Part shown: one piece after another, positions 13,391-22,247 of the stretch
Position numbering within the stretch: the first letter of the stretch is position 1
Layout of the letters: the number at the start of each line of letters is the position of its first letter
DNA from: Defluviicoccus sp.
GTDB lineage: Bacteria > Pseudomonadota > Alphaproteobacteria > MPNO01
Length of the DNA stretch: 47,551 nucleotides
Assembly: GCA_022823775.1 (NCBI GenBank)
Contig: JAJEHI010000026.1
Span: 1-47,551, forward strand
Direction: 5' to 3'
The notes under the pieces: model-generated
The model's database searches: none
Told to the model about the DNA's origin: nothing
Seen by the model: only the letters and a program-made list of their open reading frames with translations
Made by a program: the position numbers and the translations under genes

Positions 13391-14716
13391 TCACTCCGCC
13401 GCGTCGATGGCCCGGCCGAGGATGTCGGCGAGCTCGGCGATCTGGTCCTCGGTGATTATCAGGGGCGGCGAGAGGGCGATGGTGTCGCCGGTCTGGCGCG
13501 TCATCAGCCCGCCGTGGAAGCAGCCGAGATAGACGTCGAAGGCGCGCGCTCCCGGGGCGCCGGGCCTGGGCGCGAGCTCGACCGCCCCCATCAGCCCGAT
13601 ATTGCGGATGTCGATCACGTTGCGCCGCTCGCGGAGCCCGTGCAGCGCGTCCTCCCACACCGGCTCGAGCATGCGGGCGCGCTCGAACAGCCCCTCCTCG
13701 GCATAGACCTCCAGCGTCGCCAGCCCGGCCGCGCAGGCGAGCGGATGGCCCGAATAGGTGTAGCCGTGGAACAGCTCCACCCCGGCCGGGCCCGCCATCA
13801 GCGTGTCGTGGATCCCCTTGCTGACGCCCACCGCCGACATCGGCACCGTCGCGTTGGTCAGCCCCTTGGCCATGGTGATCATGTCGGGCTCGACGCCGAA
13901 CCGCTCGGCGGCGAACGCCTCGCCCACGCGCCCGAAGCCGGTGATCACCTCGTCGAGGATGAGCAGGATGCCGTGCCGGTCGCAGATCTCCCTGAGCCGG
14001 GGGAGGTAGCCCTCCGGCGGAACCAGAACCCCGGTCGAGCCCGCCACCGGCTCGACGATGACCGCCGCGATCGTCGACGGGTCGTGCAGCGCGCAGATGC
14101 GCTCCAGATCGTCGGCGAGATGCGCGCCCCATTCCGGCTGGCCGCGCGAGAAGGCCATCTTCTCCAGATTATAGGTGTGCGGCAGGTGGTCGACGCCCGA
14201 GACCAGGTTGCCGAACTGCTTGCGGTTGTTGGAGATGCCGCCGACCGCGGTGCCGCCGAAGCCGACGCCGTGATAGCCCCGCTCGCGCCCGATCAGCCGG
14301 GTCCGCGCCGCCTCGCCGTTCTGGCGGTGATAGGCGAGCGCGATCTTGAGCGCGGTATCGACCGCCTCCGAGCCCGAGTTGCAGAAGAACGCGTGGTCGA
14401 GGTCGCCCGGCATCAGGGTCGCGAGCCGGGCCGCGAGGTCGAAGGCGCCCGGGTGGCCGCACTGGAAGGCGGGCGCGTAGTCCATCGCGGCCGCCTGCTC
14501 CCGGATCGCGCGGACGATCTTCTCCCGCCCGTGGCCCGCGTTGACGCACCACATCCCGGCCGAGCCGTCGAGCACCCTGCGCCCGTCGTCGGTGGTGTAG
14601 TGCATGCCCTCCGCCGCGACGACGATCCGGGGCGCCGACTTGAACTGCCGGTTCGCCGTGAACGGCATGAAATAGGGTTCGAGCGTGTTTACCGTGCTGC
14701 GGCCCTCGTCCGGCAT
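13391..14716 (-). CDS. Omega-amino acid-pyruvate aminotransferase (class III)
   Basis: A 441-residue PLP-dependent class III aminotransferase. It has the cofactor-binding NSGSEAVDTALKIA segment (about 113-126), GYHG at 148-151, LILDEVITGFGRVG with Asp255, and the Schiff-base Lys284 in ITMAKGLTNATVP. The N-terminal LEPYFMPFTANRQFKSAPRI is typical of beta-alanine:pyruvate transaminases (AptA), which convert beta-alanine or other omega-amino acids to aldehydes using pyruvate. The ATG at 14716 follows GGGAGGTCGCC. The gene is flanked on both sides by family B repeats. Related class III enzymes act on taurine or aminophosphonates, so a link with the nearby TauD-like and HD oxygenase genes is possible but unproven. 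Confidence 0.92.
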   Translation of the reverse strand: MPDEGRSTVNTLEPYFMPFTANRQFKSAPRIVVAAEGMHYTTDDGRRVLDGSAGMWCVNAGHGREKIVRAIREQAAAMDYAPAFQCGHPGAFDLAARLATLMPGDLDHAFFCNSGSEAVDTALKIALAYHRQNGEAARTRLIGRERGYHGVGFGGTAVGGISNNRKQFGNLVSGVDHLPHTYNLEKMAFSRGQPEWGAHLADDLERICALHDPSTIAAVIVEPVAGSTGVLVPPEGYLPRLREICDRHGILLILDEVITGFGRVGEAFAAERFGVEPDMITMAKGLTNATVPMSAVGVSKGIHDTLMAGPAGVELFHGYTYSGHPLACAAGLATLEVYAEEGLFERARMLEPVWEDALHGLRERRNVIDIRNIGLMGAVELAPRPGAPGARAFDVYLGCFHGGLMTRQTGDTIALSPPLIITEDQIAELADILGRAIDAAE

Positions 14717-14850
14717 GGCGACCTCCCGTCCGGCGTGATGGATCGCCCGCAAGCTAACAAGCGCCCCGGAACGCGGCAAGCCGCGTAAGGGGGCTCGCGC
14801 CCGCCGGTGCCGGGCATCCCGCCGTCGTCCCGCCCGGGTCTTCCCCTCAC

Positions 14851-14964
14851 CGTCATGCCCGGACTCGTTCCGGCCATCCACGTCTTACCGCATCGCGGTG
14901 CGAGCCGGGAGGGAACGAGGCGGCGGACCCACGTGGATGGCCGGAACAAGTCCGGCCATGACGA
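14851..14964. repeat. Family B palindromic repeat, copy 3
   Basis: Same arms and nearly the same core as copy 2 (TCTTACCGCATCGCGGTGC, GGGAGGGAACGAGGCGGCGG). Together the two bracket the aminotransferase gene in direct orientation, about 1.6 kb apart. Confidence 0.88.
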
Positions 14965-15079
14965 CGGAGAGGGGGTGGCGAGGGTCCCGCCATGACGGCG
15001 TCGCGCCGAACCGGACCGCGCCGGTTGGCCGGGGTTTCGCGGCTCTGGTATCGTCGGCGTCCCCTCGCGAAGACGGTTC

Positions 15080-16342
15080 ATGAAGGTCTCCGCCCGTTTC
15101 GATCCCATTCGGAGCGCGCTCGCGCATCGCGACTTCCGGCTGTTCTCCGGCGGCAACGTGGCCTCGCATGTCGGGACCTGGGTGCAGCGGGTCGCGGTCG
15201 GCTGGCTCGCCTGGGAGCTGACCCGGTCGGGGACCTGGCTCGGGATCATCGCCTTCGCCGACATGTTCCCGACCGTCCTGCTCGCCCCCGTGACCGGCGC
15301 GGTGGCCGACCGGGTGGAGCGGCTGCGGGCGGTCAAGACGGTCCAGACGCTCAACCTCCTCCAGGCCGTGCTGCTCGCGGGCTTCACGCTGAGCGGGACG
15401 ATGACCATCGAGATCCTGCTGGTGCTGGTGACGCTCGGCGGGTCGGCGCTCGCGTTCGGCCAGCCGGTGCGGCTCGCCATCGTCCCCAGCCTGGTCGCGC
15501 GCAAGGACCTGTCGGCGGCGATCGGGATCAACTCGCTGATCTTCAACGGGGCGCGGTTCGTCGGGCCGGCGATCGCGGGCGTCCTGATCGTGCGCTACGG
15601 GATCGGCTGGGCGTTCGCCTTCAACGCCCTGACCTTCCTGGTCTTCCTGGCCGCGCTCTCCCGCATCCGGCTGGAGCACGGGGAGCCCCGGCCGGCGCCG
15701 CGCGGGATCCGCAACATGCCGGGCGAGATCGCCGAGGGCTACGCCTACGCCGCGCGCCACCCGGGCATCGGGCCGATGCTGCTCATCCTGACGGTGGTGG
15801 CGATCTGCGCGCGCCCGTTCATGGAGCTGCTCCCGGGCTTCGCCGACGCGGTGTTCGGGCGCGGCGCCGAGGGGCTCGCGCTGCTGACCTCCGCCACCGG
15901 GCTGGGCGCGATGCTGGGCGGGCTGTGGCTCGCCCAGCGGGGCGCCGTCGCCGGGCTCACCGCGACGACCGTCTCGGGGATCGCGTTCCTCGGCGCGGTG
16001 CTGATCGCCTTCGCGGCGACCGACATTTTCTGGCTCGCCGTGCCCTGCCTCGCGGTCGCCGGGTTCGCCATGATCGTCGTCGGCGTGGGCGAGCAGACGC
16101 TGCTGCAGAACGCCGTCGACCCGGGGCTGCGCGGCCGGGTGATGAGCCTCTACGGGATGATCAACCGCGGCGCGCCGGCGCTGGGCGCCCTGGTCATGGG
16201 CTCGCTGTCGAGCTGGATCGGCCTGCAATGGCCGGTGGCCGGCGGCGCCGCGATCTGCCTCGGCGTCTGGCTCTGGGCCCGCTCGCGGCGCGAGACGATG
16301 ACCCGGGCGCTGGAAGGGGATGCGCCCGGGGCGGCGGCGTAG
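15080..16342 (+). CDS. MFS transporter (enterobactin-exporter-like, MFS_3 type)
   Basis: A 420-residue major facilitator protein with about 11-12 membrane segments. The N-terminus FRLFSGGNVASHVGTWVQRV, the loop VTGAVADRVERLRAVK after helix 2 and GRVMSLYGMINRGAPALGAL near the C-terminus are typical of the MFS_3 group that includes EntS. It is an exporter of unknown substrate. The ATG at 15080 begins MKVSARFDPIRSALAHRDFR. It stands alone, with no obvious partner; the divergent aminotransferase lies 360 bp away across a family B repeat. Confidence 0.88.
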   Translation: MKVSARFDPIRSALAHRDFRLFSGGNVASHVGTWVQRVAVGWLAWELTRSGTWLGIIAFADMFPTVLLAPVTGAVADRVERLRAVKTVQTLNLLQAVLLAGFTLSGTMTIEILLVLVTLGGSALAFGQPVRLAIVPSLVARKDLSAAIGINSLIFNGARFVGPAIAGVLIVRYGIGWAFAFNALTFLVFLAALSRIRLEHGEPRPAPRGIRNMPGEIAEGYAYAARHPGIGPMLLILTVVAICARPFMELLPGFADAVFGRGAEGLALLTSATGLGAMLGGLWLAQRGAVAGLTATTVSGIAFLGAVLIAFAATDIFWLAVPCLAVAGFAMIVVGVGEQTLLQNAVDPGLRGRVMSLYGMINRGAPALGALVMGSLSSWIGLQWPVAGGAAICLGVWLWARSRRETMTRALEGDAPGAAA

Positions 16343-16634
16343 GGGAGATGCCCGTTTTGTCATGTCGTCACGCCGGTTTTGAAATACTCGTGGCCGGCCG
16401 GTCCGGGCCGAGCGTGACGAAACGAAGACTCCGGCCCCCCGTCCGGCAAGACGCGAGGTTCCGGCGCGGCGGCAATACCGGTCGCTCCCGTCCGATTTCA
16501 AGTATCCGCCCCGTCTCGTCTTTTGCCCGCGCAGAGTCCCGAAGTGATGACGGCCCGCACCGGTTGCGGTTCGAACCCGCCCGAACGGAGCTCGAATCCG
16601 GTCGAAACGGAGGCGGAAAGAGGTGGAGGCGGAC
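16343..16634. other. Intergenic stretch, no gene seen
   Basis: About 290 bp between the MFS gene and the porin terminator. I see no coding sequence. A tRNA T-arm-like string (GCGGTTCGAACCCGC) near 16570 has no matching acceptor or anticodon arms and is not called. Confidence 0.45.
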
Positions 16635-16664
16635 AAAAAAGAAGGGCGGCTCGCGCCGCCCTTC
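16635..16664 (-). terminator. Rho-independent terminator of porin 1
   Basis: Hairpin with 10 bp arms GAAGGGCGGC and GCCGCCCTTC and a four-base loop, followed on the minus strand by a run of six T. It is identical in sequence to the terminator of porin 2 at 22248. Confidence 0.9.
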
Positions 16665-16712
16665 GAAAGTAGTCCGGGGCCGGCCACGCCGGTCCCGGTA
16701 AAGCGTTGGAGG

Positions 16713-17849
16713 CTAGAATACGACCGTGAGACCCGTGGTGACGACGGAACCGGCGTTTTCCTCACCCGCGTCGTTCTCGGAGCGGTTTACGAACAGGTTC
16801 GCGTCCCAGAATACGCCGGCGCCGAGCGTGCGCCGGTAGGCTGCCTTCGCCGCGGTGTATTGGTCGCTGGTATCTTCCAACTCGCCATAGGAGCCGACGA
16901 GGCTAAAGGCGTTCGGGCCCGTGACGTACCGCACGCCGGCCTCCGTGACGCTGCCCTTGAGGCTTCTGCCACTGGCTTCGACGCCGCTGGTTGTCTGCTG
17001 GTGGGCAGCCGAGACGCGGAAACCTCCACCGAAGTCGAGGCGACCGGCGATGACCCACTCGTTCAAGTCATCGGTATCGCCGGCACCCTGCATCGTGCTC
17101 CAGCCCGCACCGACGGCGGCGCCAACGTCGCCGACTTTCGCGGAATAGGAGACTGCGCCCGCCATGCCGTCGTGACGGCCGTCATCGATATCGTGGGTTG
17201 TGTGGCGATCTTGGTCCGCGTAAGGGATGTAGGACGCGCCGGCCTGGAAGCCGCCGAACTTCGGCGAGATGTACGAGATCTTCTCCGAGTCGCCGCCGCC
17301 GCCATGTTCACGAATGCGCGCGTCGTGCATCACGTGGAACTTGCCTCCGCCCGTTCCCACGGACGACGGAATCCACTCTTGCGAGTTGAAGTGGAAGTTC
17401 TGGCCGACATTGGTGGCCCAGGCACCGGTCATCCCGGTCAGCATCTTCACGGCCGCGTTGTCGGTCGAACCGAGAATGATCCTGCCGAACGAGCCTGAGA
17501 CCGTCACGTAGACTTCGTCGATCTGGTCGTTTCCGTTCGCCGGGCTCGGCTTTCCGGCGCTGGTGTGCGAGTTACCCTCCAACTCCCAACGGACGTGGAT
17601 TTTCACCCCGTTGTCGAGCGCGGCGCGACCGTTGAAGTGCACTTCGCTGTCGCTCCGAACGTCGACCCCGGGAGCATTGAGCTCCACGGTGTTGGCATCG
17701 TCATCGACGATGCCGCTCATGTGGACGGTGTAGTACCCGTTCACCGAAATGCTCGGCTTCATCATCTTCTTGTCCTGGGCGGCCGCGCCCCCCGCGGCGA
17801 GCATCGTCGCCGCGACGAGGGCCGTGCCGGCCATCAGTTGCTTTCTCAT
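16713..17849 (-). CDS. Outer-membrane porin 1
   Basis: A 378-residue porin of the Gram-negative porin (porin_4) class. The signal peptide is MRKQLMAGTALVAATMLAAG to about residue 25. The mature protein starts with KKMMKPSISVNGYYTVHMSG, followed by alternating beta-strand patterns such as VHFNGRAALDNGVKIHVRWE and FGRIILGS, and GFQAGASYIP. It ends with a C-terminal Phe (LTVVF), the signal for outer-membrane assembly. It forms a diffusion channel of unknown selectivity. Its 5' leader, signal sequence and terminator hairpin are nearly identical to those of porin 2, which lies 3 kb away in the opposite orientation beyond two recombinase genes. Confidence 0.92.
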   Translation of the reverse strand: MRKQLMAGTALVAATMLAAGGAAAQDKKMMKPSISVNGYYTVHMSGIVDDDANTVELNAPGVDVRSDSEVHFNGRAALDNGVKIHVRWELEGNSHTSAGKPSPANGNDQIDEVYVTVSGSFGRIILGSTDNAAVKMLTGMTGAWATNVGQNFHFNSQEWIPSSVGTGGGKFHVMHDARIREHGGGGDSEKISYISPKFGGFQAGASYIPYADQDRHTTHDIDDGRHDGMAGAVSYSAKVGDVGAAVGAGWSTMQGAGDTDDLNEWVIAGRLDFGGGFRVSAAHQQTTSGVEASGRSLKGSVTEAGVRYVTGPNAFSLVGSYGELEDTSDQYTAAKAAYRRTLGAGVFWDANLFVNRSENDAGEENAGSVVTTGLTVVF

Positions 17850-17863
17850 AGCCCCTCCATGGA
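17754..17863 (-). repeat. Inverted repeat arm 1 (porin 1 leader and signal sequence)
   Basis: 110 bp whose reverse complement matches 20929-21038 with about six mismatches; the first 56 bp are identical. It spans the ribosome-binding site (GGAGGGGCT), the ATG and the signal-peptide codons of porin 1. Confidence 0.85.
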
Positions 17864-18230
17864 GTTGTTCAACTACTGCTACTGCGCAGCAAGACCGGGA
17901 TACGGGCCCGCATCCCGGTCCCGAATTGAGTAGAACATGCCGTGCCGGATCGCAACCTCCAACACGACCTTCCCGCCGGAATAGTCCACCTGTGTTGCAA
18001 TTCTACAACAGCGCGCGGACAGGCCCGGAAACCGTCGTATTCCGGGCGGTCGGGACGTCCGAAGCGCCGGAATTCGGCCACGCTCGCCGAAACGGGGGGC
18101 CGCCGCAAGAGGGGCGCCGATTCGCTCGATCTCCGCCGCGCCGCCGCGGGATCGGGAATTTGTTTTTGCAATTCGAATCCCGTCATCAAAGCGGAAATTC
18201 TAATGATCGGGTTTTCACCCCTCGTCCCGC
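17864..18230. other. Porin 1 upstream region
   Basis: The 5' region of porin 1. Upstream of the leader, CTGCGCAGTAGCAG resembles CTGCGCAGTTGCAG upstream of porin 2, so the similarity extends beyond the start codon. No coding sequence is supported. TTGTTTTTGCAATTCGAA near 18160 is AT-rich and could hold a promoter, but I cannot assign boxes. Confidence 0.4.
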
Positions 18231-18285
18231 TCCCTCCTCCTTACCTTCTCCCCTCCCGCTCGCGGGAGTGGCCGGGGGAGGGCGG
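18231..18285. repeat. Family A repeat, right half only
   Basis: Carries CTTCTCCCCTCCCGCTCGCG, then GGGAGTGGCC and the GGGGGAGGGCGG tail. The left hairpin of the family is missing. It ends eight bases from the recombinase stop codon. Confidence 0.75.
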
Positions 18286-18292
18286 CGGCGCT

Positions 18293-19516
18293 TCAATCCG
18301 GACCGGACGCGCCAGGGAAAATGTCGCCGGCGATGCTGTCGGCGACCCGCTCCGCCGAGTCGCGGATCGAGTCCCTCGCCAGATGCGCGTAGCGGGCCGT
18401 GGTCTCCATCTGGCTGTGCCCCAGCAGCTTGCCGATCATCGGCAGGCTCTCGCCGAGCGCCAGCGCGCGGGACGCGTATGAGTGGCGCAGGTCGTGGAGC
18501 CGCACGTCGTCGAGCCCCGCCCGCGTCCGCACCGTCCGCCACGCATCGTCGAGCGAGCGCAGATGCCGTCCCCGCCCGCGTCCGGGAAACACCCACGGGT
18601 TCCCGGCGGTGCGCGGCAGCCCGGCCAGCAGCCGCGCCGCCGACGACGAGAGCGAGACCGTGCGCGGGCCGGTCTTGCTGTCGGCGAGCCTGAGCGCCGC
18701 CGCGCCCAAATCCACGTCCTCCCAGCGCAGCGTGAGGATCTCGTTCTTGCGGCATCCGGTCAGCATCAGCAGGCGGATCGCGGCGAGCGCGGCCGGCGAG
18801 GCGCCGCCCCGGACGTCCGCCGCGTCGAGGACCCGGCCGAGGCGCTCGAACTCCCGATCGGTCAGGAAGCGCTCGCGCCGCCGCGCGGGGTACATGACCA
18901 CCGACCGGCACGGGTTGGTTCCCTCCGGCACCGCGCCCCAGCCCTCGGCGAGCACGTACATGTGGGACAGCGTCTTGACCGCCGCGTTGGCGGTCGACGG
19001 GGTGCGGACGAGACGCTGGTGGAACTCGGCCACCTGTATCCGGCCGAGCGCCGCCATCGGATATCCGCCGAGCGCCGGGACGATGTGCCGGCGGATCGCC
19101 GACCGGACCGTTTTCGCGGTTTTCGGCTTGCAGCGCACCGCCACGTGCTCCTCGAGGTAGCGCCGCGCGAAATCGGCCACCGTCGGCCCGTTCGCGGTCC
19201 CGGCCGCTCCGGGCCGGGGCGCCGGCTCCTCGCCCGCCTTCACCCGCGCAATGAACAGGGCGGCGCGGCGGCACGCCTCCTCGGCGCCGATCACCCCGTG
19301 GCGGCCGATGGTGAGCCGCCTCGTTCCCTCCGGTCCCCGGGCGCGGACCACATAGACCCGGCCGCCCGAGGGGTAGGCGCGCACCCCGAAGCCGATCAGC
19401 TCGCGATCCCAGATCACCGTGTCCCGGACGACCCTGAGCGCGTCCACCATGCGGTTGGAGATCGCCCTCCGTTGCGGTTTCGCCATGCCCCGTTCCGGTT
19501 CCCCGGGCGCGCTCAT
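18293..19516 (-). CDS. Tyrosine recombinase/integrase (second of a coupled pair)
   Basis: A 407-residue site-specific recombinase with the phage-integrase layout. An N-terminal arm-binding part (VRAYPSGGRVYVVRARGPEG, like DUF4102) comes first, then a core-binding SAM-like domain (about 120-210), then the catalytic domain. Catalytic residues visible are Arg in LTGCRKNEILTLRW, His-x-x-Arg in LHDLRHSYASRAL, His in LLGHSQMETTARYAHL, and Tyr in the same segment. The ATG at 19516 overlaps the previous stop by four bases; MAKPQRR at 19486 is an alternative. It is a clear paralogue of the upstream gene. No tRNA or att duplication was found. It lies between two inverted porin genes. Confidence 0.88.
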   Translation of the reverse strand: MSAPGEPERGMAKPQRRAISNRMVDALRVVRDTVIWDRELIGFGVRAYPSGGRVYVVRARGPEGTRRLTIGRHGVIGAEEACRRAALFIARVKAGEEPAPRPGAAGTANGPTVADFARRYLEEHVAVRCKPKTAKTVRSAIRRHIVPALGGYPMAALGRIQVAEFHQRLVRTPSTANAAVKTLSHMYVLAEGWGAVPEGTNPCRSVVMYPARRRERFLTDREFERLGRVLDAADVRGGASPAALAAIRLLMLTGCRKNEILTLRWEDVDLGAAALRLADSKTGPRTVSLSSSAARLLAGLPRTAGNPWVFPGRGRGRHLRSLDDAWRTVRTRAGLDDVRLHDLRHSYASRALALGESLPMIGKLLGHSQMETTARYAHLARDSIRDSAERVADSIAGDIFPGASGPD

Positions 19517-20685
19517 CCGGCCGGCGGGCCGGGCGCCAGGTGGACCGCGATGCTGTCGCCGACCCGTCCCGCCGCCGCCTTTTCCGCGTCCCGCATGAGG
19601 TGCGCGTAACGCGCCGTCGTGCCCACCCCGGCATGGCCCAGCAGCCCGCCGATCGTCGCGAGGCTCTCGCCCAGCGCCAGCGCGCGCGACGCGTAGGAAT
19701 GGCGGAGGTCGTGGATGCGCACCCCGTCGAGCCCGGCTTCCGCCGCGATCCGCGCCCAGTGATAGGCGAGGTCGCTCAGATGGGTGCCCGGCTTGCGGCC
19801 GGGGATCGCCCAGGGGTTGCCGGCGGTCTTCGGGATGGCGTCGAGCACGCGCAGGACCGGCGCCGTCAGAGGCACCATGCGCGGCCCCGTCTTCGCGCCC
19901 CGGAGACGCAGCTCGCGCGCCGTCAGGTCCACGTCGTCCCAGCGGAGCGTCACGATCTCGCTCTTGCGGCACCCGGTCAGCAGCAGCAGCCGGATCGCCG
20001 CGACCGCCGAGCGCCAGGTCGGGCTCCGCGCCTCCGCCCCGGCGAGCGCCCGGCCCAGCCGGCGGTACTCCTCAGGCGCGAGGAAGCGCTCGCGCGGACG
20101 CTCCCGGTAATAGCGCACCGGGCGGCCCGGACCGCTGCCGGGCGGCACCAGGCCCCACGCCTCGGCCTGGCGGTACATTCCGGACAGGACCCGCGCCGTC
20201 CGGTTCGCGATGTGGGGGGATTCCCGCAGGCGGTGGTGCAGATCGGCCACGTCCCCGCGCCCGACCGCGCCGACGGGCTTCGCGCCGAGCGCGGGGACGA
20301 CGTGCCGGCGGAGCACGAGCTCGTACAGCCTGGCCGAGCTCGGCTTGCAGTGCGCCGCGACGTGGGCGCGCAAGTAGCGCTCGACCAGCTCGGCGACGGT
20401 GAGCTCCGGCGGCGGCAGCGGGTCTTCGCCGCGCTTCAGCCGGTCGATCGCCGCCCGCGCCCGCTTCCGCGCCTCGTCGGGGGACATCCGGCCGTGCTGG
20501 CCGAGCGACACGCGCCTCGGCCCGTCCGGCCCCCGGGTCTGCACCACGTAGACCTTGCGGCCGGTGGCGTAGACCCGGACGCCGAAGCCGGCGAGATCGC
20601 AGTCCCAGAAGGTGGCGTCGCCGGTCTCCACGCGCAGCGCCTCGACCGCGCGCCGGCCGATCCGGAACTCGCTTCGCCTCGGCAT
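19513..20685 (-). CDS. Tyrosine recombinase/integrase (first of a coupled pair)
   Basis: A 390-residue paralogue of the next gene with the same three-part layout: VRVYATGRKVYVVQTRGPDG at the N-terminus, a central SAM-like domain, and the catalytic residues in LTGCRKSEIVTLRW, IHDLRHSYASRAL and LLGHAGVGTTARYAHL. All of Arg, His, Arg, His and Tyr are present, so it should be active. The ATG at 20685 follows GGAGGGTAGTC. The stop overlaps the start of the second recombinase (ATGA), so the two are made together and might act as a heteromeric pair. They form a two-gene operon read away from porin 2. Confidence 0.88.
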   Translation of the reverse strand: MPRRSEFRIGRRAVEALRVETGDATFWDCDLAGFGVRVYATGRKVYVVQTRGPDGPRRVSLGQHGRMSPDEARKRARAAIDRLKRGEDPLPPPELTVAELVERYLRAHVAAHCKPSSARLYELVLRRHVVPALGAKPVGAVGRGDVADLHHRLRESPHIANRTARVLSGMYRQAEAWGLVPPGSGPGRPVRYYRERPRERFLAPEEYRRLGRALAGAEARSPTWRSAVAAIRLLLLTGCRKSEIVTLRWDDVDLTARELRLRGAKTGPRMVPLTAPVLRVLDAIPKTAGNPWAIPGRKPGTHLSDLAYHWARIAAEAGLDGVRIHDLRHSYASRALALGESLATIGGLLGHAGVGTTARYAHLMRDAEKAAAGRVGDSIAVHLAPGPPAG

Positions 20686-20928
20686 GACTACCCTCCCCCC
20701 GGCCGCGCCGGACCCCGTCCCCGTCATCAAACCGTGCCCGTCCGGCGCCCGATCGGCGCGGAGACGGGCGGATGGGCGATGAACCCCGTGAATCCGGGGA
20801 GGACCGATTTCGGCGGAAAAATCTATTGGAATCAACAGCTTGAACACAACACCGCGCGATTTCGACATGCAACCATAGCATGAAAGATATGTCCCTGTCT
20901 TTCTGCGCAGTTGCAGCGATCGTTCAAA

Positions 20929-21038
20929 TCCATGGAGGGGCTATGAGAAAGCAACTGATGGCCGGCACGGCCCTCGTCGCGGCGGCGATGCTCGTCGCGG
21001 GGGGCGCGGCCGCGGCCGACAAGAAGATGATGAAGCCG
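20929..21038 (+). repeat. Inverted repeat arm 2 (porin 2 leader and signal sequence)
   Basis: Counterpart of 17754-17863 on the opposite strand; about 95% identical over 110 bp. It covers the ribosome-binding site, the start and the signal peptide of porin 2. Confidence 0.85.
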
Positions 21039-22199
21039 TCGATCGGCGTGAACGGCTACTACGAGGGCGTCGTCGGCGGAATCCTGGACGACAGCCAGGA
21101 GACGACGCACTCGTACATGGGGGTCGATAATGGCGGCACCGCCCCCACGGTGGACGATGCCTATCTGGCCACCGTACCGAATAAGACGAACAACAAGAAT
21201 GACACCTCGGCGCTCGACACCAGGACGGATGCCGAGATCCACTTCAACGGGCGGGCCACGCTCGACAGCGGCATCAAGATCCACACCCGCTGGGAGCTGG
21301 AAGGCCAGAACCACCACAACACCGACCCGATCGACGAATACTTCCTGTCCCTGGCGGGCTCGTTCGGCCAGATCATCCTAGGCGGCACCGAGGGCGCGGC
21401 GGTCAAGATGCTGACCGGGTTCTCGGGTTCGTGGGCGACCGGCGTGGGCGAGAACCTCAGCTTCGACGACGGGTGGATCCCGACCGCGTCGGCGCACCCC
21501 GCCAATTTCGAGACGCTGAGGCATTCGCGCCTGTCGACCGGCGACGGCGAGAAGATCAGCTACATCTCGCCCAAGCTGGGCGGCTTCCAGATCGGCGTGA
21601 CCTACGAGCCGAGGGTCGCCAACAACGACGACAACTCGCGCGTCAACGCCGAGATGGACCGCCACGACGCACTCCACGGCGCGGCGAGCTTTTCCGGCAA
21701 GTTCGGCGAGGTGGGCTTCGGCGGCGGCTTCGGCGTGCTGACCGCGCAGGCCGCCAACATGGACGGCGCGGAGGACTACAAGGCGTGGATCGGCGCCGCG
21801 CGTCTCGACTTCGGGCCGGCCAGGATCGCCGCCGCCTACAAGCGGACGTCCGATCCGATGGCCATGCGCGGCCATCTCGTCGATCTCGGCGTGCGGTACA
21901 GCGCGGGCGCGAACTCCTTCAGCATCGTCGGCATGCAGGGCCAGATGGAGGACACCGACGAGATGCACACCAAGGTGATGGTCTCTTACGCGCGGGCGCT
22001 CGGTCCGGGCGTCAAGGTCCACGCCAACATCATCTGGAACGAGTCGCAGAACGACGGCATGGGGGAAGGAACCCAACACGCCGCGGACGGATCGGTTCTG
22101 GATGCGACGCCTGACTCCGGTACCGGATACGTCCAGCAGTACAACGATATGAACAACTCCGGCATGGCGCTGGTCACCGGCATCAAGGTGACGTTCTAG
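20943..22199 (+). CDS. Outer-membrane porin 2
   Basis: A 418-residue porin, paralogue of porin 1. The signal peptide MRKQLMAGTALVAAAMLVAG is followed by KKMMKPSIGVNGYYEGVVGG. It has an extra loop of about 35 residues rich in Thr/Asp near residues 40-75, then the shared strand pattern EIHFNGRATLDSGIKIHTRW, FGQIILGGTEGAAVKMLTG and GGFQIGVTYEP. It ends in VTGIKVTF, the outer-membrane insertion signal. The ATG follows GGAGGGGCT. A terminator identical to that of porin 1 follows. The loop differences suggest a different channel opening. Confidence 0.92.
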   Translation: MRKQLMAGTALVAAAMLVAGGAAAADKKMMKPSIGVNGYYEGVVGGILDDSQETTHSYMGVDNGGTAPTVDDAYLATVPNKTNNKNDTSALDTRTDAEIHFNGRATLDSGIKIHTRWELEGQNHHNTDPIDEYFLSLAGSFGQIILGGTEGAAVKMLTGFSGSWATGVGENLSFDDGWIPTASAHPANFETLRHSRLSTGDGEKISYISPKLGGFQIGVTYEPRVANNDDNSRVNAEMDRHDALHGAASFSGKFGEVGFGGGFGVLTAQAANMDGAEDYKAWIGAARLDFGPARIAAAYKRTSDPMAMRGHLVDLGVRYSAGANSFSIVGMQGQMEDTDEMHTKVMVSYARALGPGVKVHANIIWNESQNDGMGEGTQHAADGSVLDATPDSGTGYVQQYNDMNNSGMALVTGIKVTF

Positions 22200-22247
22200 C
22201 GTCATACGCCTTTCCGGAACCGGCGCGGCCGGCTCCGGACCGAACTC

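Noticed and set aside
13217..14788. 523-codon plus-strand frame opposite the aminotransferase
   Set aside because: Shadow of a well-defined class III aminotransferase; the composition is typical of antisense frames in GC-rich DNA.
16555..16600. tRNA-like T-arm string near 16570 that could be an integrase target
   Set aside because: A 4-5 bp stem with a TTCGAAC loop is present, but no acceptor, D or anticodon arm of fitting length can be drawn around it.
18186..20900. Prophage or integrative island around the two integrases
   Set aside because: No structural phage genes, replication genes, tRNA or attachment repeats are seen; flanks are porin genes.
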